Source: Arthrobacter agilis
Lineage (GTDB): Bacteria; Actinomycetota; Actinomycetes; Actinomycetales; Micrococcaceae
Assembly: GCF_002157505.1 (NCBI RefSeq)
Contig: NZ_NFSC01000029.1
Coordinates: 310,001-374,000 of the forward strand
DNA length: 64,000 bases
Direction of reading: 5' to 3'
This document shows positions 33,849-42,414 of the stretch, piece after piece. The notes below the pieces were generated by a model that was given only the letters and a program-made list of their open reading frames with translations, was not told the origin of the DNA and made no database searches. Numbering within the stretch: position 1 is the stretch's first letter; each line of letters starts with the position of its first letter. The translations under genes were made by a program, and so were the position numbers.

Positions 33849-35307
33849 CAGCCTTGCTCGCTTCCCAATCCGTGTAGCGGGCCCGCCATTCGGCGTTCAT
33901 CGGGTAGAGCCCGTCCACACCGTTGCCCTGCTGGACCATGTCGAAGATGAAGACTTCTTCCTTCTCCTGCTGGATGCAGTCGTCCACCAGTTCCTCGGCG
34001 ATGGCCGGTGGGATCACGAGGATGCCATCTGCGTCGGCCACGATGATGTCGCCGGGCTGGACGGTGGCGCCGCCGCACGCGATGGTGATGTCGGTGTCCC
34101 ACGGGATGTGGCGGCGGCCCAAAACGGCCGGGTGGGGGTTGGCGTAGTAGGTGGGCATGTCCATTGCCGAGACTGCGGCGAAGTCGCGGACACCGCCGTC
34201 GGTGATGATCGCCGCGGCACCGCGGACCTGCGCTCGCAGGGCGAGAATGTCGCCGATGGTGCCGGTGCCCTTCTCGCCCCTCGCCTCCATGACGAGGATC
34301 TCGCCTTCGCCGACCGAGTCGATGGCCCGCTTCTGGGCGTTGTAGCCCCCGCCGTGGGCCTGAAAGAGGTCCTCGCGGTTGGGTACGTAGCGCAGCGTAC
34401 GGGCGAGTCCGACGATGCGCCGGTCGGGCCGGGTCGATGTGAGCCCGTCGATGCTCACGTTGTTCAGTCCGCGCTTGCGCAGTTGGGAGGACAGCGTCGC
34501 AGTCGACACGCCCTCAAGCTTCTTCTTCAGCTCAGGGGTCAGCGCAGGCCGGCGTGAAGGAAGTCCCGCGGCTTCCCGTGACCCGTAGGCTTCCTCGCGC
34601 TGGGCGTCGTCGATCTTCGGCTGTGCGCCGAAATCCGCGAAGGGCGCCGTCCCGTCCGTGACCCTGGTGGCGAGGCGGCCGGTCGTGAGCCCGCCATCGA
34701 TCTCCGTGACCTCGACTTCGAGAGTGTCGCCCGGAACGGCGACCGAAGCCCCGGCTGGTGTACCGGTGAGGATGATGTCACCGGTCTCGAGCGTCAGGAG
34801 CTGTGACAGGTCGGCGATGAGCCGCGCGAACGGGAACAGCAGGTCTGCGGTGGTGTCATCCTGCACCAGGACGCCGTTGTGCCACGTGCGGACGCGGAGT
34901 GCGGCAGGATCGACATCGCCGGCCGGGATCAGCCCCGGTCCCACCGGTGTGAATCCGTCGCCGCCCTTGGACCGGAGGTTGGAGCCCTTGTCCGCGTAGC
35001 GGAGGTCGTAGACGCCGAGGTCATTGCTCGCCGTCACCCACGCCACATGGTTCCAGGCATCGGAGATGGACACACGCCGGGCCGGAGTGCCGATGACCAG
35101 CGCTATCTCGCCCTCGAAAGCGAGCAGTTCGCAGCCCGCGGGCCGTTCCACCGCCAGGTCCGTGAGGGCAAGCGACGACGACGGCTTCAGGAAGTAGGAC
35201 GGCTGCTCGGGTGTCCGGCCACGTTGGGCAGCGCGGCTGGGGTAGTTGATGTGCACCGCGATGACTTTGCCGGCGGCAGCCAGCACGTCCTGCGTCACTT
35301 CCTGCAT
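33841..35307 (-). CDS. FAH-domain / RraA-like domain fusion, predicted HpaG-type isomerase-decarboxylase (488 aa)
   Basis: Residues 1 to about 225 form a fumarylacetoacetase-like domain with acidic metal ligands in LLAFEGEIALVIG and the motifs NDLGVYDLRYADKGSN and GDIILTGTPAGASVAV. After a linker rich in Glu, Arg and Pro (about 228-255), residues 256-465 form an RraA-like (HMG/CHA aldolase) domain with EILVMEARGEKGTGTIGDIL and the Arg-Asp pair of ITDGGVRDFAAVSAMDMP. E. coli HpaG is instead a duplication of two FAH domains that decarboxylates OPET and isomerises the product. I predict the FAH half supplies one of these steps and the RraA half the other, since RraA-fold aldolases can decarboxylate oxo-acids; this is inference. 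The start follows AAGGAG. It is the first gene of the hpa operon. Confidence 0.8.
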   Translation of the reverse strand: MQEVTQDVLAAAGKVIAVHINYPSRAAQRGRTPEQPSYFLKPSSSLALTDLAVERPAGCELLAFEGEIALVIGTPARRVSISDAWNHVAWVTASNDLGVYDLRYADKGSNLRSKGGDGFTPVGPGLIPAGDVDPAALRVRTWHNGVLVQDDTTADLLFPFARLIADLSQLLTLETGDIILTGTPAGASVAVPGDTLEVEVTEIDGGLTTGRLATRVTDGTAPFADFGAQPKIDDAQREEAYGSREAAGLPSRRPALTPELKKKLEGVSTATLSSQLRKRGLNNVSIDGLTSTRPDRRIVGLARTLRYVPNREDLFQAHGGGYNAQKRAIDSVGEGEILVMEARGEKGTGTIGDILALRAQVRGAAAIITDGGVRDFAAVSAMDMPTYYANPHPAVLGRRHIPWDTDITIACGGATVQPGDIIVADADGILVIPPAIAEELVDDCIQQEKEEVFIFDMVQQGNGVDGLYPMNAEWRARYTDWEASKADG

Positions 35308-35341
35308 GGTCCGCTCCTTTGAGGCCTGATGAGATATGAAA

Positions 35342-35351
35342 TCGTATACGA
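35342..35351. promoter_or_regulatory. candidate GntR operator upstream of the hpa operon
   Basis: TCGTATACGA is a perfect 10-bp palindrome starting 35 bases upstream of the first hpa gene. Its GTATAC centre resembles sites bound by FadR/VanR-type GntR repressors. The embedded GntR regulator at 33162-33848 is the natural candidate to bind it. Confidence 0.55.
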
Positions 35352-35455
35352 ACACTAGGTCGAGATGCGGCCGCCGTCAAGAGTTCACGAAGGGAAAGCA
35401 ACACTCGGTGTTGCCTGTGCCACATTCGGGCCGTAGCATTCCAATTGCAATAGTA

Positions 35456-35479
35456 GAACGACTAGTTCGAATATAGAAC
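35456..35479. promoter_or_regulatory. overlapping inverted repeats upstream of the aromatic hydroxylase
   Basis: GAACGACTAGTTC at 35456-35468 and GTTCGAATATAGAAC at 35465-35479 are two inverted repeats sharing the central GTTC. They lie 40 bases before the GTG start of the hydroxylase. The spacing and form suit an IclR-family regulator, which often binds GTTCG-type half sites, so the IclR gene at 37428-38174 is a candidate. Confidence 0.45.
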
Positions 35480-35518
35480 ACCCATAGCTTTGCGCCACAA
35501 CGAAGTGAGGACAGCCCC

Positions 35519-37426
35519 GTGCAATTCCACCACCATGGTTACGTCTCCGGTGAGCCCCGTACCCAGCCCGCAGCAGGGGTCGGAGTGGACCGGCCTGCAG
35601 ATCTTCCTGACGAGGTCGACGTCCTGATCGTCGGCACCGGGCCGGCCGGCATGATCACGGCGGCGCAGCTCTCGCAGTTCCCCGACATCACGACGCGCAT
35701 CGTCGAGCGCCGGCCGGAAAGGTTGGCCATCGGTCAGGCCGACGGCATCCAGGCCCGGAGCGTCGAGACGTTCCAGGCGTTCGGCTTCGCTCAGCGGATC
35801 ACGGAGGAGGCCTACCGGATCGTAGAGATGGCGTTCTGGAAGCCGGACCCCGAGGATCCGTCGCGCATCGTCCGAACGGCCCGCCCCGAGGACGATCCGA
35901 CGGGCATCAGCGAGTTCCCGCACCTCATCGTCAACCAGGCACGCGTCCTGGACTACTTCGCCGAATTCATGAAGAACTCCCCCACCCGGATGGAGCCCGA
36001 CTACGGGTTCGAGTTCGTCCGGCTCGAGGTGGACGACGACGCCGACTACCCGGTGACGGTGACGCTCATCGAGACGGCAGGGGAGCGGCAGGGACAGGAG
36101 CGCGTTGTCCGCGCTAAGTACGTGGTGGGCGCCGACGGTGCCCGCAGCAAAGTCCGCCAGGCCATCGGCTGCACGCTCGCCGGCGACAAGGCCAACCACG
36201 CCTGGGGTGTTATGGATGTCCTCGCCGTCACCGATTTCCCCGACATCCGCTTGAAGTGCGCCATCCAGTCCGGGAGCGGCGGCAGCATCCTGCTGATCCC
36301 CCGCGAGGGCGGACACCTCTTCCGCATGTACGTCGACCTCGGCGAGACCGACCCGGACGACAACGGTGCCGTGCGGGGAACGACCATCGAGCAGATCATC
36401 GCCAAGGCCAATGCCATCCTCAGCCCCTACACCCTGGACGTTCGCGACGTCCCCTGGCACAGCGTCTACGAGGTGGGTCACCGCCTGACCGACCGGTTCG
36501 ACGACGTCCTCCCGGAAGATCTCGGTATCCGGACACCCCGCGTGTTCATCACGGGAGATGCCTGCCACACGCACAGTGCGAAGGCCGGTCAGGGGATGAA
36601 CGTCTCCATGCAGGACGGCTTCAATATCGGCTGGAAGCTCGGCCACGTGCTGGAGGGCCGCAGCCCGGAGAGCCTGCTGGCGACCTACTCGGCGGAGCGC
36701 CAGGTCGTGGCGAAGAACCTCATCGATTTCGACAAGCAGTGGTCCACCCTCATGGCCAAGAAGCCGGAGGAGTTCGAGGACCCGTCCGAACTGGAGGACT
36801 TCTACGTGCGGACGCAGGAGTTCCCGGCAGGCTTCATGACGCAGTACCAGCCCTCCATGCTCATCGCCGAACCGGTGCACCAGGACCTCGCGCAGGGCTT
36901 CCCGATCGGCAAGCGGTTCAAGTCCGCACCCGTCGTGCGCGTCTGCGATGGCATCCCGACGCACCTCGGACATCACGCTGCTGCCGATGGGCGCTGGCGC
37001 ATCTACGTCTTCGCGGATGGGGCGACGGCCGGCACCTCGTCGAAGACGGCCGGATTCGCCCACTGGCTCACGACGGCTCCCGGCTCGCCCCTGGCGGCCA
37101 CCCCGGAAGGCGCGGACGCGGACGCGTGGTTCGACGTGAAGGTGATCTACCAGCAGGACCACACCCAGGTGGACATCGGCGGCGTGCCGGCAGCCTTCAA
37201 GCCGGCGGTCGGGCCCTTCGGGCTCACCGACTACGAGAAGGTCTATGCCACAGATCCGGCTGCGAACATCTTCGACCTCCGTGGGCTCGACCGATCCGGG
37301 GTCGTCGTCGTGGTCCGCCCCGACCAGTACGTTGCCGCCGTGGCTCCCCTCGACGCTACCGGCGAGCTCGAGCAGTTCTTCGCGGGCCTCCACTCGCCGG
37401 TCCGCACGGCGCAGCCTGCCACCTAG
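35519..37426 (+). CDS. FAD-dependent aromatic hydroxylase, phenol/3-hydroxybenzoate hydroxylase type (635 aa)
   Basis: This single-component flavoprotein monooxygenase uses NAD(P)H and oxygen to add a hydroxyl to a phenolic ring. It has the FAD-binding motif LIVGTGPAGMITAAQL, the conserved DG motif (VVGADGARSKVRQAIGC) and the GD motif VFITGDACHTHSAKAGQG. A C-terminal thioredoxin-like domain (about 470-635) is typical of phenol hydroxylases and 3-hydroxybenzoate 4-hydroxylase. The start is a GTG with GTGAGG about 8 bases upstream. It is divergent from a complete homoprotocatechuate pathway, and no HpaBC genes are present in the window. Its likely role is therefore to make homoprotocatechuate from 3- or 4-hydroxyphenylacetate, though 3-hydroxybenzoate is possible by family. 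Confidence 0.85.
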   Translation: MQFHHHGYVSGEPRTQPAAGVGVDRPADLPDEVDVLIVGTGPAGMITAAQLSQFPDITTRIVERRPERLAIGQADGIQARSVETFQAFGFAQRITEEAYRIVEMAFWKPDPEDPSRIVRTARPEDDPTGISEFPHLIVNQARVLDYFAEFMKNSPTRMEPDYGFEFVRLEVDDDADYPVTVTLIETAGERQGQERVVRAKYVVGADGARSKVRQAIGCTLAGDKANHAWGVMDVLAVTDFPDIRLKCAIQSGSGGSILLIPREGGHLFRMYVDLGETDPDDNGAVRGTTIEQIIAKANAILSPYTLDVRDVPWHSVYEVGHRLTDRFDDVLPEDLGIRTPRVFITGDACHTHSAKAGQGMNVSMQDGFNIGWKLGHVLEGRSPESLLATYSAERQVVAKNLIDFDKQWSTLMAKKPEEFEDPSELEDFYVRTQEFPAGFMTQYQPSMLIAEPVHQDLAQGFPIGKRFKSAPVVRVCDGIPTHLGHHAAADGRWRIYVFADGATAGTSSKTAGFAHWLTTAPGSPLAATPEGADADAWFDVKVIYQQDHTQVDIGGVPAAFKPAVGPFGLTDYEKVYATDPAANIFDLRGLDRSGVVVVVRPDQYVAAVAPLDATGELEQFFAGLHSPVRTAQPAT

Positions 37427-37427
37427 G

Positions 37428-38174
37428 ATGGGTCCGGTGAGCGAAGTGAACAGTTCGGGAGTGGCCGCGACCGGAGCGAAGGGCGCACCGCAGAGCCAGA
37501 CGCTCTCTCGGGGTATCCGCGCTCTCGAGATCCTCGCCGATTCCTCCGGCGGCATGTCCATCGCCGAGGTTGCTGCCGCCCTCGGTGTCCACCGTTCCAT
37601 CGCCTACCGGATCCTGCGGACGCTGGAAGATCATGCCCTCGTCCAGCGGGATCCTGCGGGCAATGTGACGATCGGCCTGGGCATGGCCAGCCTTGCCCGC
37701 GGCGTGGCGCGGAACCTGCAGTCCGCCGCGTTGCCGGAGTTGACAGCCTTGGCGACGTCGTTGCAGATGACCGCCTTCATCGCCGTGTGGGACCGCCGCG
37801 AGTGCGTGACCCTTGTGGCGGTCGAGCCTCCGCATGGCGAAGGGACCCTCGTCCAGCGGCCCGGCTCGCGCCATTCCTTCAGCGCGGGCGCGCCGGGCAT
37901 CGCCATCCAGTCCGCGTTCGGCGAGGACGAGTGGGCGCGTCTTGCCCCGGGGGAGCCCTACCGGGTGGAGTCCCGGCAAGCAGCCCGGTGCGGATACGCA
38001 CTGAGCCACGATGAGGTGATTCCCGGCGTCAGTTCCGTGGGCGCCGCCGTGCGGGTACCAGGGCAGCTTCCGGCTGCCCTCGCGGTCGTGTACCTCAGCA
38101 GCGACCTGTCGACCGAACGCATCGGAGCGGAAGTAGCACGTTCCGCCGGGATCATCGAACGGAGCCTGCGCTGA
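37428..38174 (+). CDS. IclR family transcriptional regulator (248 aa)
   Basis: An IclR winged helix (SQTLSRGIRALEILADSSGG, then VAAALGVHRSIAYRILRTLE) precedes a GAF-like effector domain ending GIIERSLR. The ATG at 37428 lies one base after the hydroxylase stop; a GTG at 37437 is an alternative start. Co-transcription with the hydroxylase suggests it controls that gene, either as activator or repressor, with an aromatic acid as ligand. Candidate sites are the repeats at 35456-35479. Confidence 0.87.
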   Translation: MGPVSEVNSSGVAATGAKGAPQSQTLSRGIRALEILADSSGGMSIAEVAAALGVHRSIAYRILRTLEDHALVQRDPAGNVTIGLGMASLARGVARNLQSAALPELTALATSLQMTAFIAVWDRRECVTLVAVEPPHGEGTLVQRPGSRHSFSAGAPGIAIQSAFGEDEWARLAPGEPYRVESRQAARCGYALSHDEVIPGVSSVGAAVRVPGQLPAALAVVYLSSDLSTERIGAEVARSAGIIERSLR

Positions 38175-38208
38175 TACGGCCCTGGGACCGGGGCCCTGGT
38201 CCGGTCGT

Positions 38209-38661
38209 CTAGGACACCCGCGCCGCGTGCACGCGGAGCCGCTCGGAGGACAACAGGCGCCCGGCGAGGCTGGATGCCGTCATCGCCGTAGCGAGTTCCA
38301 CCACCATGACACCGAGCATGGCCAGGTGGGTGGAGGGTTGGCTGATGTCCGCCAGATTCCCCGCACCGGAGTGTGCGTGCCCTGCGGAGCCGCCGGCGCA
38401 GAGGATGACCAGGTGCAGGGCGACCATTCCCAGTGCTGTTGCGGTGACCCGGCGGGCTGCACCCACACTGGCCCTTCGCCAGAGATGAATGATGCAGGGC
38501 AGGCAGAGGGCCACCATCCCCACCAGAAGGGCGCCCATCGCCCAGTTCCCGTGCCTGCCGATCATTGCGAGATGCAGGGCGCACGAGAACGCCGTCGCCG
38601 TCGCGCTCAGGCGGGAGTGGATACGGAATCGTATGCTCCCGCCCGAGCCGGCGGAACTCAT
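38209..38661 (-). CDS. four-TM hypothetical membrane protein coupled to copper amine oxidase (150 aa)
   Basis: I do not recognise the family. Hydrophobic segments lie near residues 18-34, 40-60, 70-90 and 108-133. His, Met and Cys residues recur in or beside the helices (CALHLAMIGRHGNW, CLPCIIHLW, LHLVILCAGGSAGHAHSG). The start lies only 3 bases after the amine oxidase stop, which argues for translational coupling and so for a real gene. The His/Met/Cys pattern next to a copper enzyme raises the possibility of a role in copper supply, but this is speculation. Confidence 0.65.
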   Translation of the reverse strand: MSSAGSGGSIRFRIHSRLSATATAFSCALHLAMIGRHGNWAMGALLVGMVALCLPCIIHLWRRASVGAARRVTATALGMVALHLVILCAGGSAGHAHSGAGNLADISQPSTHLAMLGVMVVELATAMTASSLAGRLLSSERLRVHAARVS

Positions 38662-38664
38662 CGC

Positions 38665-40581
38665 CTAGCCATGGCAGTGGGAGCCGGACGTGGGAGCCGA
38701 TGGAGGGACGTCCAGGACCGGGCTGCGATCGAAGAAGCCCTCCGGGCGCAGCTTGAACCCGACGGTGTCGACGGGCATGATCGGCCAGTCCTCGACCCTC
38801 GGGAAATGCGTCAGGCCGAAGGTGTGCCAGACGACGATGTCCTCGGCGTCGATCTCGCGGTCCTGCGCCACGTATTCGGGCAGGCCTCCACCGCCACCGT
38901 GCTGGTTCACGAAGTCGCCCGTGGGGTAACGCTCCTCGTCGGTATGACGCGTCACCCACACATCCTTCGTAGCGAAGGCGGCGCGTCGAGCAATGGACGA
39001 TTCCGGGTCGGCCAGCAGGGTGGGCTGGTTCTCGGGCAGCAGCTTGTAGCCGACCGGCTCGCCCAGCCTGTTCAGGGAGTTCGGGTTGGAGATCAGCCAG
39101 GTACGACCGACGGAAGCGTCTGCGGTACGGACGCCCTCCGACTCGCGGAGCAGGGGTGTCCGCTTCTTCGTGAAGGCGTTGCCCCGCGGGTTCCCGGGGC
39201 CCATGGGCTGGCGGACGATCTCTTCTTCCTCCACGGTGTTCGTGAAGCCGTCGATGGCCATGTCCAGGCGTGCCCCGAACAGGTGCTGGTGATAGGGCGC
39301 CCCGAGTCCGGGAGCGAGCTGTGAGATGTTCGCCGATCCCCCCTCGGGGAAAGCGCTCGTGAAGACGACACCGGTCGCTTTCGCCTCGAATTCGATGGTG
39401 CCGTCGAGGTAGAGGTACCAGTAGAAGCCGTAGTCGTAGTTCCCGATGGTCGTGAAGAAGGAGATCACCATGCGGCGGTTACGACGGGTGTAATTGACGC
39501 CGGACCACAGGTCGGAGTGCTTGGCGAGGATGCCCCAGTCCTCCTCGTGCATGCAGATGCCGTTCCGGATCTCGCGCGGGTTGCCGAAGGCGTCGCTGAT
39601 GACCGGGCTGAGGTAGGTGATGTCCCCCAGGCAGTCGCATCCGAGCTCCAGGGAGTTGGCGTACTGACCGACGAGGTATTCGCCCGTGTCGAAGTAGTTC
39701 TGCCACGACCGGATGGGGGAGGGGTCTCCGTAGGGGACGACCATCTCAGCGATCGACGCACGTTTGACGATGGGTCGGCGACGGTCGCCGTCGTCGAATG
39801 CCAGGTTGTGCAGCACCACGCCTTCGCGGACGTCGAACCCGACATCGAGGCTCCATTTCTCCCATTCGAGGTGGTTCCCGTCGGAGATGGTGAAGCTGGG
39901 TCCGTCCGGCTGCGTGATCTCGATGGGTTTCTGGGTGGTGCGCAGCGCCCCGGTCAGCTCCGGATCCGTGTAGTTCCCGTGCTCCGCGGGTACGGGGAAG
40001 ACCTCGGTGTCGATGACCTGATCCACCGTCCGGCCGACGACGTCGACATAGGCGACCAGGCCGTCGACGGGATGCGCCCAGGCGCTGTCCTCCGGGAAGT
40101 CCTGGACGAACGCAAGGCCACGGAGGATCCTGCGGCCTCGTTCCTCCGCGTACTCGAAGACACCTGCCGACAAGGGAGCAACCCGGACTTTGTCGACATC
40201 CAGACCACGGACAGCCAGCGCCTTGAGCCACCGCTCATCCTCCCGGAGCAGCGTCTCGACCATCTCGAACTCCTCCTCGAGGACCGGCAGCTCACCTGTC
40301 TCCCTCGTGTCGAGGGTGACAACCGACAGAATCCGCTCCTCCAGCACGGACACTCGGACATCCGAGGGCAGACCGCCCGACAGATCGTGGATGAACACCC
40401 GGAAGACGCGGTCGGCATTTTCCGCAGGAGCCCTGCGGGGAGGGTCGACCAGTCCCAGGTAGGCGATGCGGTGCCGGTTCTCGAGCAACCCGGCGGAGCG
40501 GAGGATGCCCTGAACAGAGGTGACCTCGGCAGGGCTCGCCAGGGCGTAGGGGGCGGAAACTTCAGTCATTGAAGAGGTCAT
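38665..40581 (-). CDS. copper-containing primary amine oxidase (phenylethylamine oxidase type)
   Basis: The enzyme oxidises arylalkylamines to aldehydes with release of ammonia and hydrogen peroxide, using copper and a topaquinone made from a tyrosine. The protein is 638 aa, the same length as Arthrobacter globiformis phenylethylamine oxidase, and I recall long stretches of near identity. Tyr382 in [15 protein letters not shown] is the topaquinone precursor at the same number. The HQH pair (APYHQHLFG) and a later His supply copper ligands. The ATG at 40581 with GAAGG upstream gives this length. No signal peptide is seen. It is divergent from a TetR gene. Likely substrates are phenylethylamine, tyramine and perhaps dopamine. 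Confidence 0.96.
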   Translation of the reverse strand: MTSSMTEVSAPYALASPAEVTSVQGILRSAGLLENRHRIAYLGLVDPPRRAPAENADRVFRVFIHDLSGGLPSDVRVSVLEERILSVVTLDTRETGELPVLEEEFEMVETLLREDERWLKALAVRGLDVDKVRVAPLSAGVFEYAEERGRRILRGLAFVQDFPEDSAWAHPVDGLVAYVDVVGRTVDQVIDTEVFPVPAEHGNYTDPELTGALRTTQKPIEITQPDGPSFTISDGNHLEWEKWSLDVGFDVREGVVLHNLAFDDGDRRRPIVKRASIAEMVVPYGDPSPIRSWQNYFDTGEYLVGQYANSLELGCDCLGDITYLSPVISDAFGNPREIRNGICMHEEDWGILAKHSDLWSGVNYTRRNRRMVISFFTTIGNYDYGFYWYLYLDGTIEFEAKATGVVFTSAFPEGGSANISQLAPGLGAPYHQHLFGARLDMAIDGFTNTVEEEEIVRQPMGPGNPRGNAFTKKRTPLLRESEGVRTADASVGRTWLISNPNSLNRLGEPVGYKLLPENQPTLLADPESSIARRAAFATKDVWVTRHTDEERYPTGDFVNQHGGGGGLPEYVAQDREIDAEDIVVWHTFGLTHFPRVEDWPIMPVDTVGFKLRPEGFFDRSPVLDVPPSAPTSGSHCHG

Positions 40582-40618
40582 AGCAAGCCTTCGGTCAGAA
40601 CCAGCAGGTCCGGTTTTT

Positions 40619-40638
40619 ATTCTATGAGTGTAGAGAAT
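40619..40638. promoter_or_regulatory. candidate operator between amine oxidase and TetR gene
   Basis: ATTCTATGAGTGTAGAGAAT is an imperfect 20-bp inverted repeat lying 38 bases upstream of the amine oxidase start and 63 bases before the TetR start. The surroundings are AT-rich compared with the window. It could serve both divergent genes. Confidence 0.5.
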
Positions 40639-40701
40639 AAGCGCCAACAGGGAGGCAGGACAAGGGATACTGGGTGAACAGTTCGTGATGGAGGGAGTGA
40701 A

Positions 40702-41280
40702 GTGCCGAAGATCGTCGACCATGATGCACGCCGACTGGAGTTGGTTGAGGCGACCTGGCGGATCATCGCCCAGATGGGACCCGAAGCCGCGACGATGCGA
40801 CAGATCGCGCTCGAGGCGGGTTTCTCCAATGGAGCGTTGAAGCCCTACTTCCCCTCGAAGGACACCCTGCTGGCGTTCGCGTTCGGACACGTGCTCACCA
40901 GGACCAATGCACGCATTGCAGAGGCCAAGCAGGGTCAGCGGGGCCTGGCGGCACTGCGCGTCTTCTGTCAGGAGATTCTGCCACTTGACGCCGAGCGGCT
41001 GAACGAGGCCCGGATCGTCATTCCCTTCTGGCAGCAAGCCGCCCAGGATCCGGAGAAGAGCGATCTCTACCGGCGATCGATGGACCAGTGGCGTGCCGCC
41101 ATCCTCGCGCATCTCCAAGAGGCACGGGTCGACAGCGAGGTCACGACGGCGGTGGAAGACCCGATCATCGCGGCCCAGTTGCTCGATATGCTCCTGGGTG
41201 CCCAGGTCACTGCCGTGTTCGGCGACGATCACGCCGACATCCAGCGCCGCATCGACGACTACTTCACGCTTCTCGGCTGA
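40702..41280 (+). CDS. TetR family regulator, BetI-like (192 aa)
   Basis: A TetR helix-turn-helix ([20 protein letters not shown]) is followed by a helical ligand domain with a BetI-like C-terminus ([20 protein letters not shown]). The GTG start at 40702 has GAGGGAG upstream. It is divergent from the amine oxidase with 120 bp between, so it probably represses that gene. The likely ligand is an amine or its aldehyde or acid product, by position only. The next gene, on the same strand, encodes an AraC-type regulator with its own upstream region. Confidence 0.87.
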   Translation: MPKIVDHDARRLELVEATWRIIAQMGPEAATMRQIALEAGFSNGALKPYFPSKDTLLAFAFGHVLTRTNARIAEAKQGQRGLAALRVFCQEILPLDAERLNEARIVIPFWQQAAQDPEKSDLYRRSMDQWRAAILAHLQEARVDSEVTTAVEDPIIAAQLLDMLLGAQVTAVFGDDHADIQRRIDDYFTLLG

Positions 41281-41282
41281 GC

Positions 41283-41330
41283 TCTGAAGCATTTTTCACC
41301 AATTGTAGAAAAACCGTGACAAGCTTCAGA
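41283..41330. repeat. spaced inverted repeat in the TetR-AraC gap
   Basis: TCTGAAGC at 41283-41290 is the inverse of GCTTCAGA at 41323-41330, with 32 bases between that include ATTTTTCACC and TGTAGAAAAA. It begins just after the TetR stop. It may be a looping operator for the AraC gene or a weak terminator; the sequence does not decide between these. Confidence 0.35.
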
Positions 41331-41398
41331 CGAGGCGCTAGCCTTGACGCACTGTGTTCCACGGCACATGCAGAATCCCCGCGTCAGGAAGTACCACG

Positions 41399-42358
41399 AT
41401 GCCCGCACCCTTGCCCCGGCTGGATCGCCAGAACCTCATGACGTCGACTGCCTCCTCCGTCGAGGAGTGGCGGCACCTCGTCGCGCAGTCGTTCGTGCCC
41501 CTGATGACGGAGGCTCCGGCCAGGACCTCGTTCCAGGGAACCATGCGCTCACGCAGCTGGGACCGCACCTCCGTCGTCGAGATCTCCGCGGACGGACACG
41601 AGGTGCATCGCACCCCTGGCCTGATCGAGCGAAGCGACCAGAGGTACTTCAAGCTCAACGTCCAGCTCGAAGGTGCCGGCTTCCTTGTGCAGGGCAACCG
41701 CGAGGCGGTGCTGCAGCCCGGGAATATGGCCGTGTACGACACCACCAAGCCCTACAGTCTGGTGTTCGAGCGACATGCCCGCGTGGTCGTCGTCATGTTC
41801 CCCCATGACGCTCTCACGCTTCCCCCTGATCTGGTCGGTCAACTGTCCGCCGTCCGTATGGCCTCGTCCCAGGGGATCGCAGGTATCGTCGGGCCGTTCA
41901 TCCGTCAGATGGCGGAGAATCTCTCGGCCCTGGAGGGGCCCAGTGGGGCTCGGCTCGCTTCCAGCGCGTTGGAGTTGGTCGCCACGATGCTGCATTCGGA
42001 GCTGGATGAGCATCGCGACGCCATGACGCCCCACGCTCTCCTGCTGGCTTCTGTTCATGACTACATCGAAGCGAATCTGGGAGATCCGAGCCTGTCGCCG
42101 GCCTCCATCGCAGCTGCACACTTCATCTCTACACGCCATCTCCACCACCTCTTCCAGGACTCCGGTACCACCGTGGCGAGCTGGATCCGTCATCAGCGGC
42201 TGGAGCGTACTGCCCGGGATCTCCGTGATCCGCTGCAGACCGGCAAGCCGGTCTCATCCATCGCGAATCGTTGGGGTTTCGTGGACGCTGCCCATTTCAG
42301 CCGTGCTTTCCGTGACGCCTATGGCCAGTCACCGAGTTCGTGGAAGAGCGCGGCCTGA
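41399..42358 (+). CDS. AraC family regulator, FeaR-like (319 aa)
   Basis: The N-terminal half is an AraC-binding-like domain (YFKLNVQLEGAGFLVQGNRE, GNMAVYDTTKPYSLVFERHA) of the kind found in FeaR, the activator of phenylethylamine and tyramine oxidation in E. coli. The C-terminal 100 residues contain the two AraC helix-turn-helices (SIAAAHFISTRHLHHLFQDS and GFVDAAHFSRAFRDAYGQSP). I chose the ATG at 41399, which has AGGAA upstream. Its position between the amine oxidase and phenylacetaldehyde dehydrogenase genes supports a FeaR-like role, activating one or both in response to the aldehyde or amine. Confidence 0.85.
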   Translation: MPAPLPRLDRQNLMTSTASSVEEWRHLVAQSFVPLMTEAPARTSFQGTMRSRSWDRTSVVEISADGHEVHRTPGLIERSDQRYFKLNVQLEGAGFLVQGNREAVLQPGNMAVYDTTKPYSLVFERHARVVVVMFPHDALTLPPDLVGQLSAVRMASSQGIAGIVGPFIRQMAENLSALEGPSGARLASSALELVATMLHSELDEHRDAMTPHALLLASVHDYIEANLGDPSLSPASIAAAHFISTRHLHHLFQDSGTTVASWIRHQRLERTARDLRDPLQTGKPVSSIANRWGFVDAAHFSRAFRDAYGQSPSSWKSAA

Positions 42359-42414
42359 GCAATCCGCTTCTGGAGTCCGCATCAGGCCGCGCCGTAGTGT
42401 CCTGCCGGAGTGCC

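Noticed and set aside
35462..37600. Open frame of about 700 codons opposite the aromatic hydroxylase
   Set aside because: It lacks recognisable motifs and is antisense to a protein with clear FAD-binding and GD motifs; it also overlaps the promoter region.
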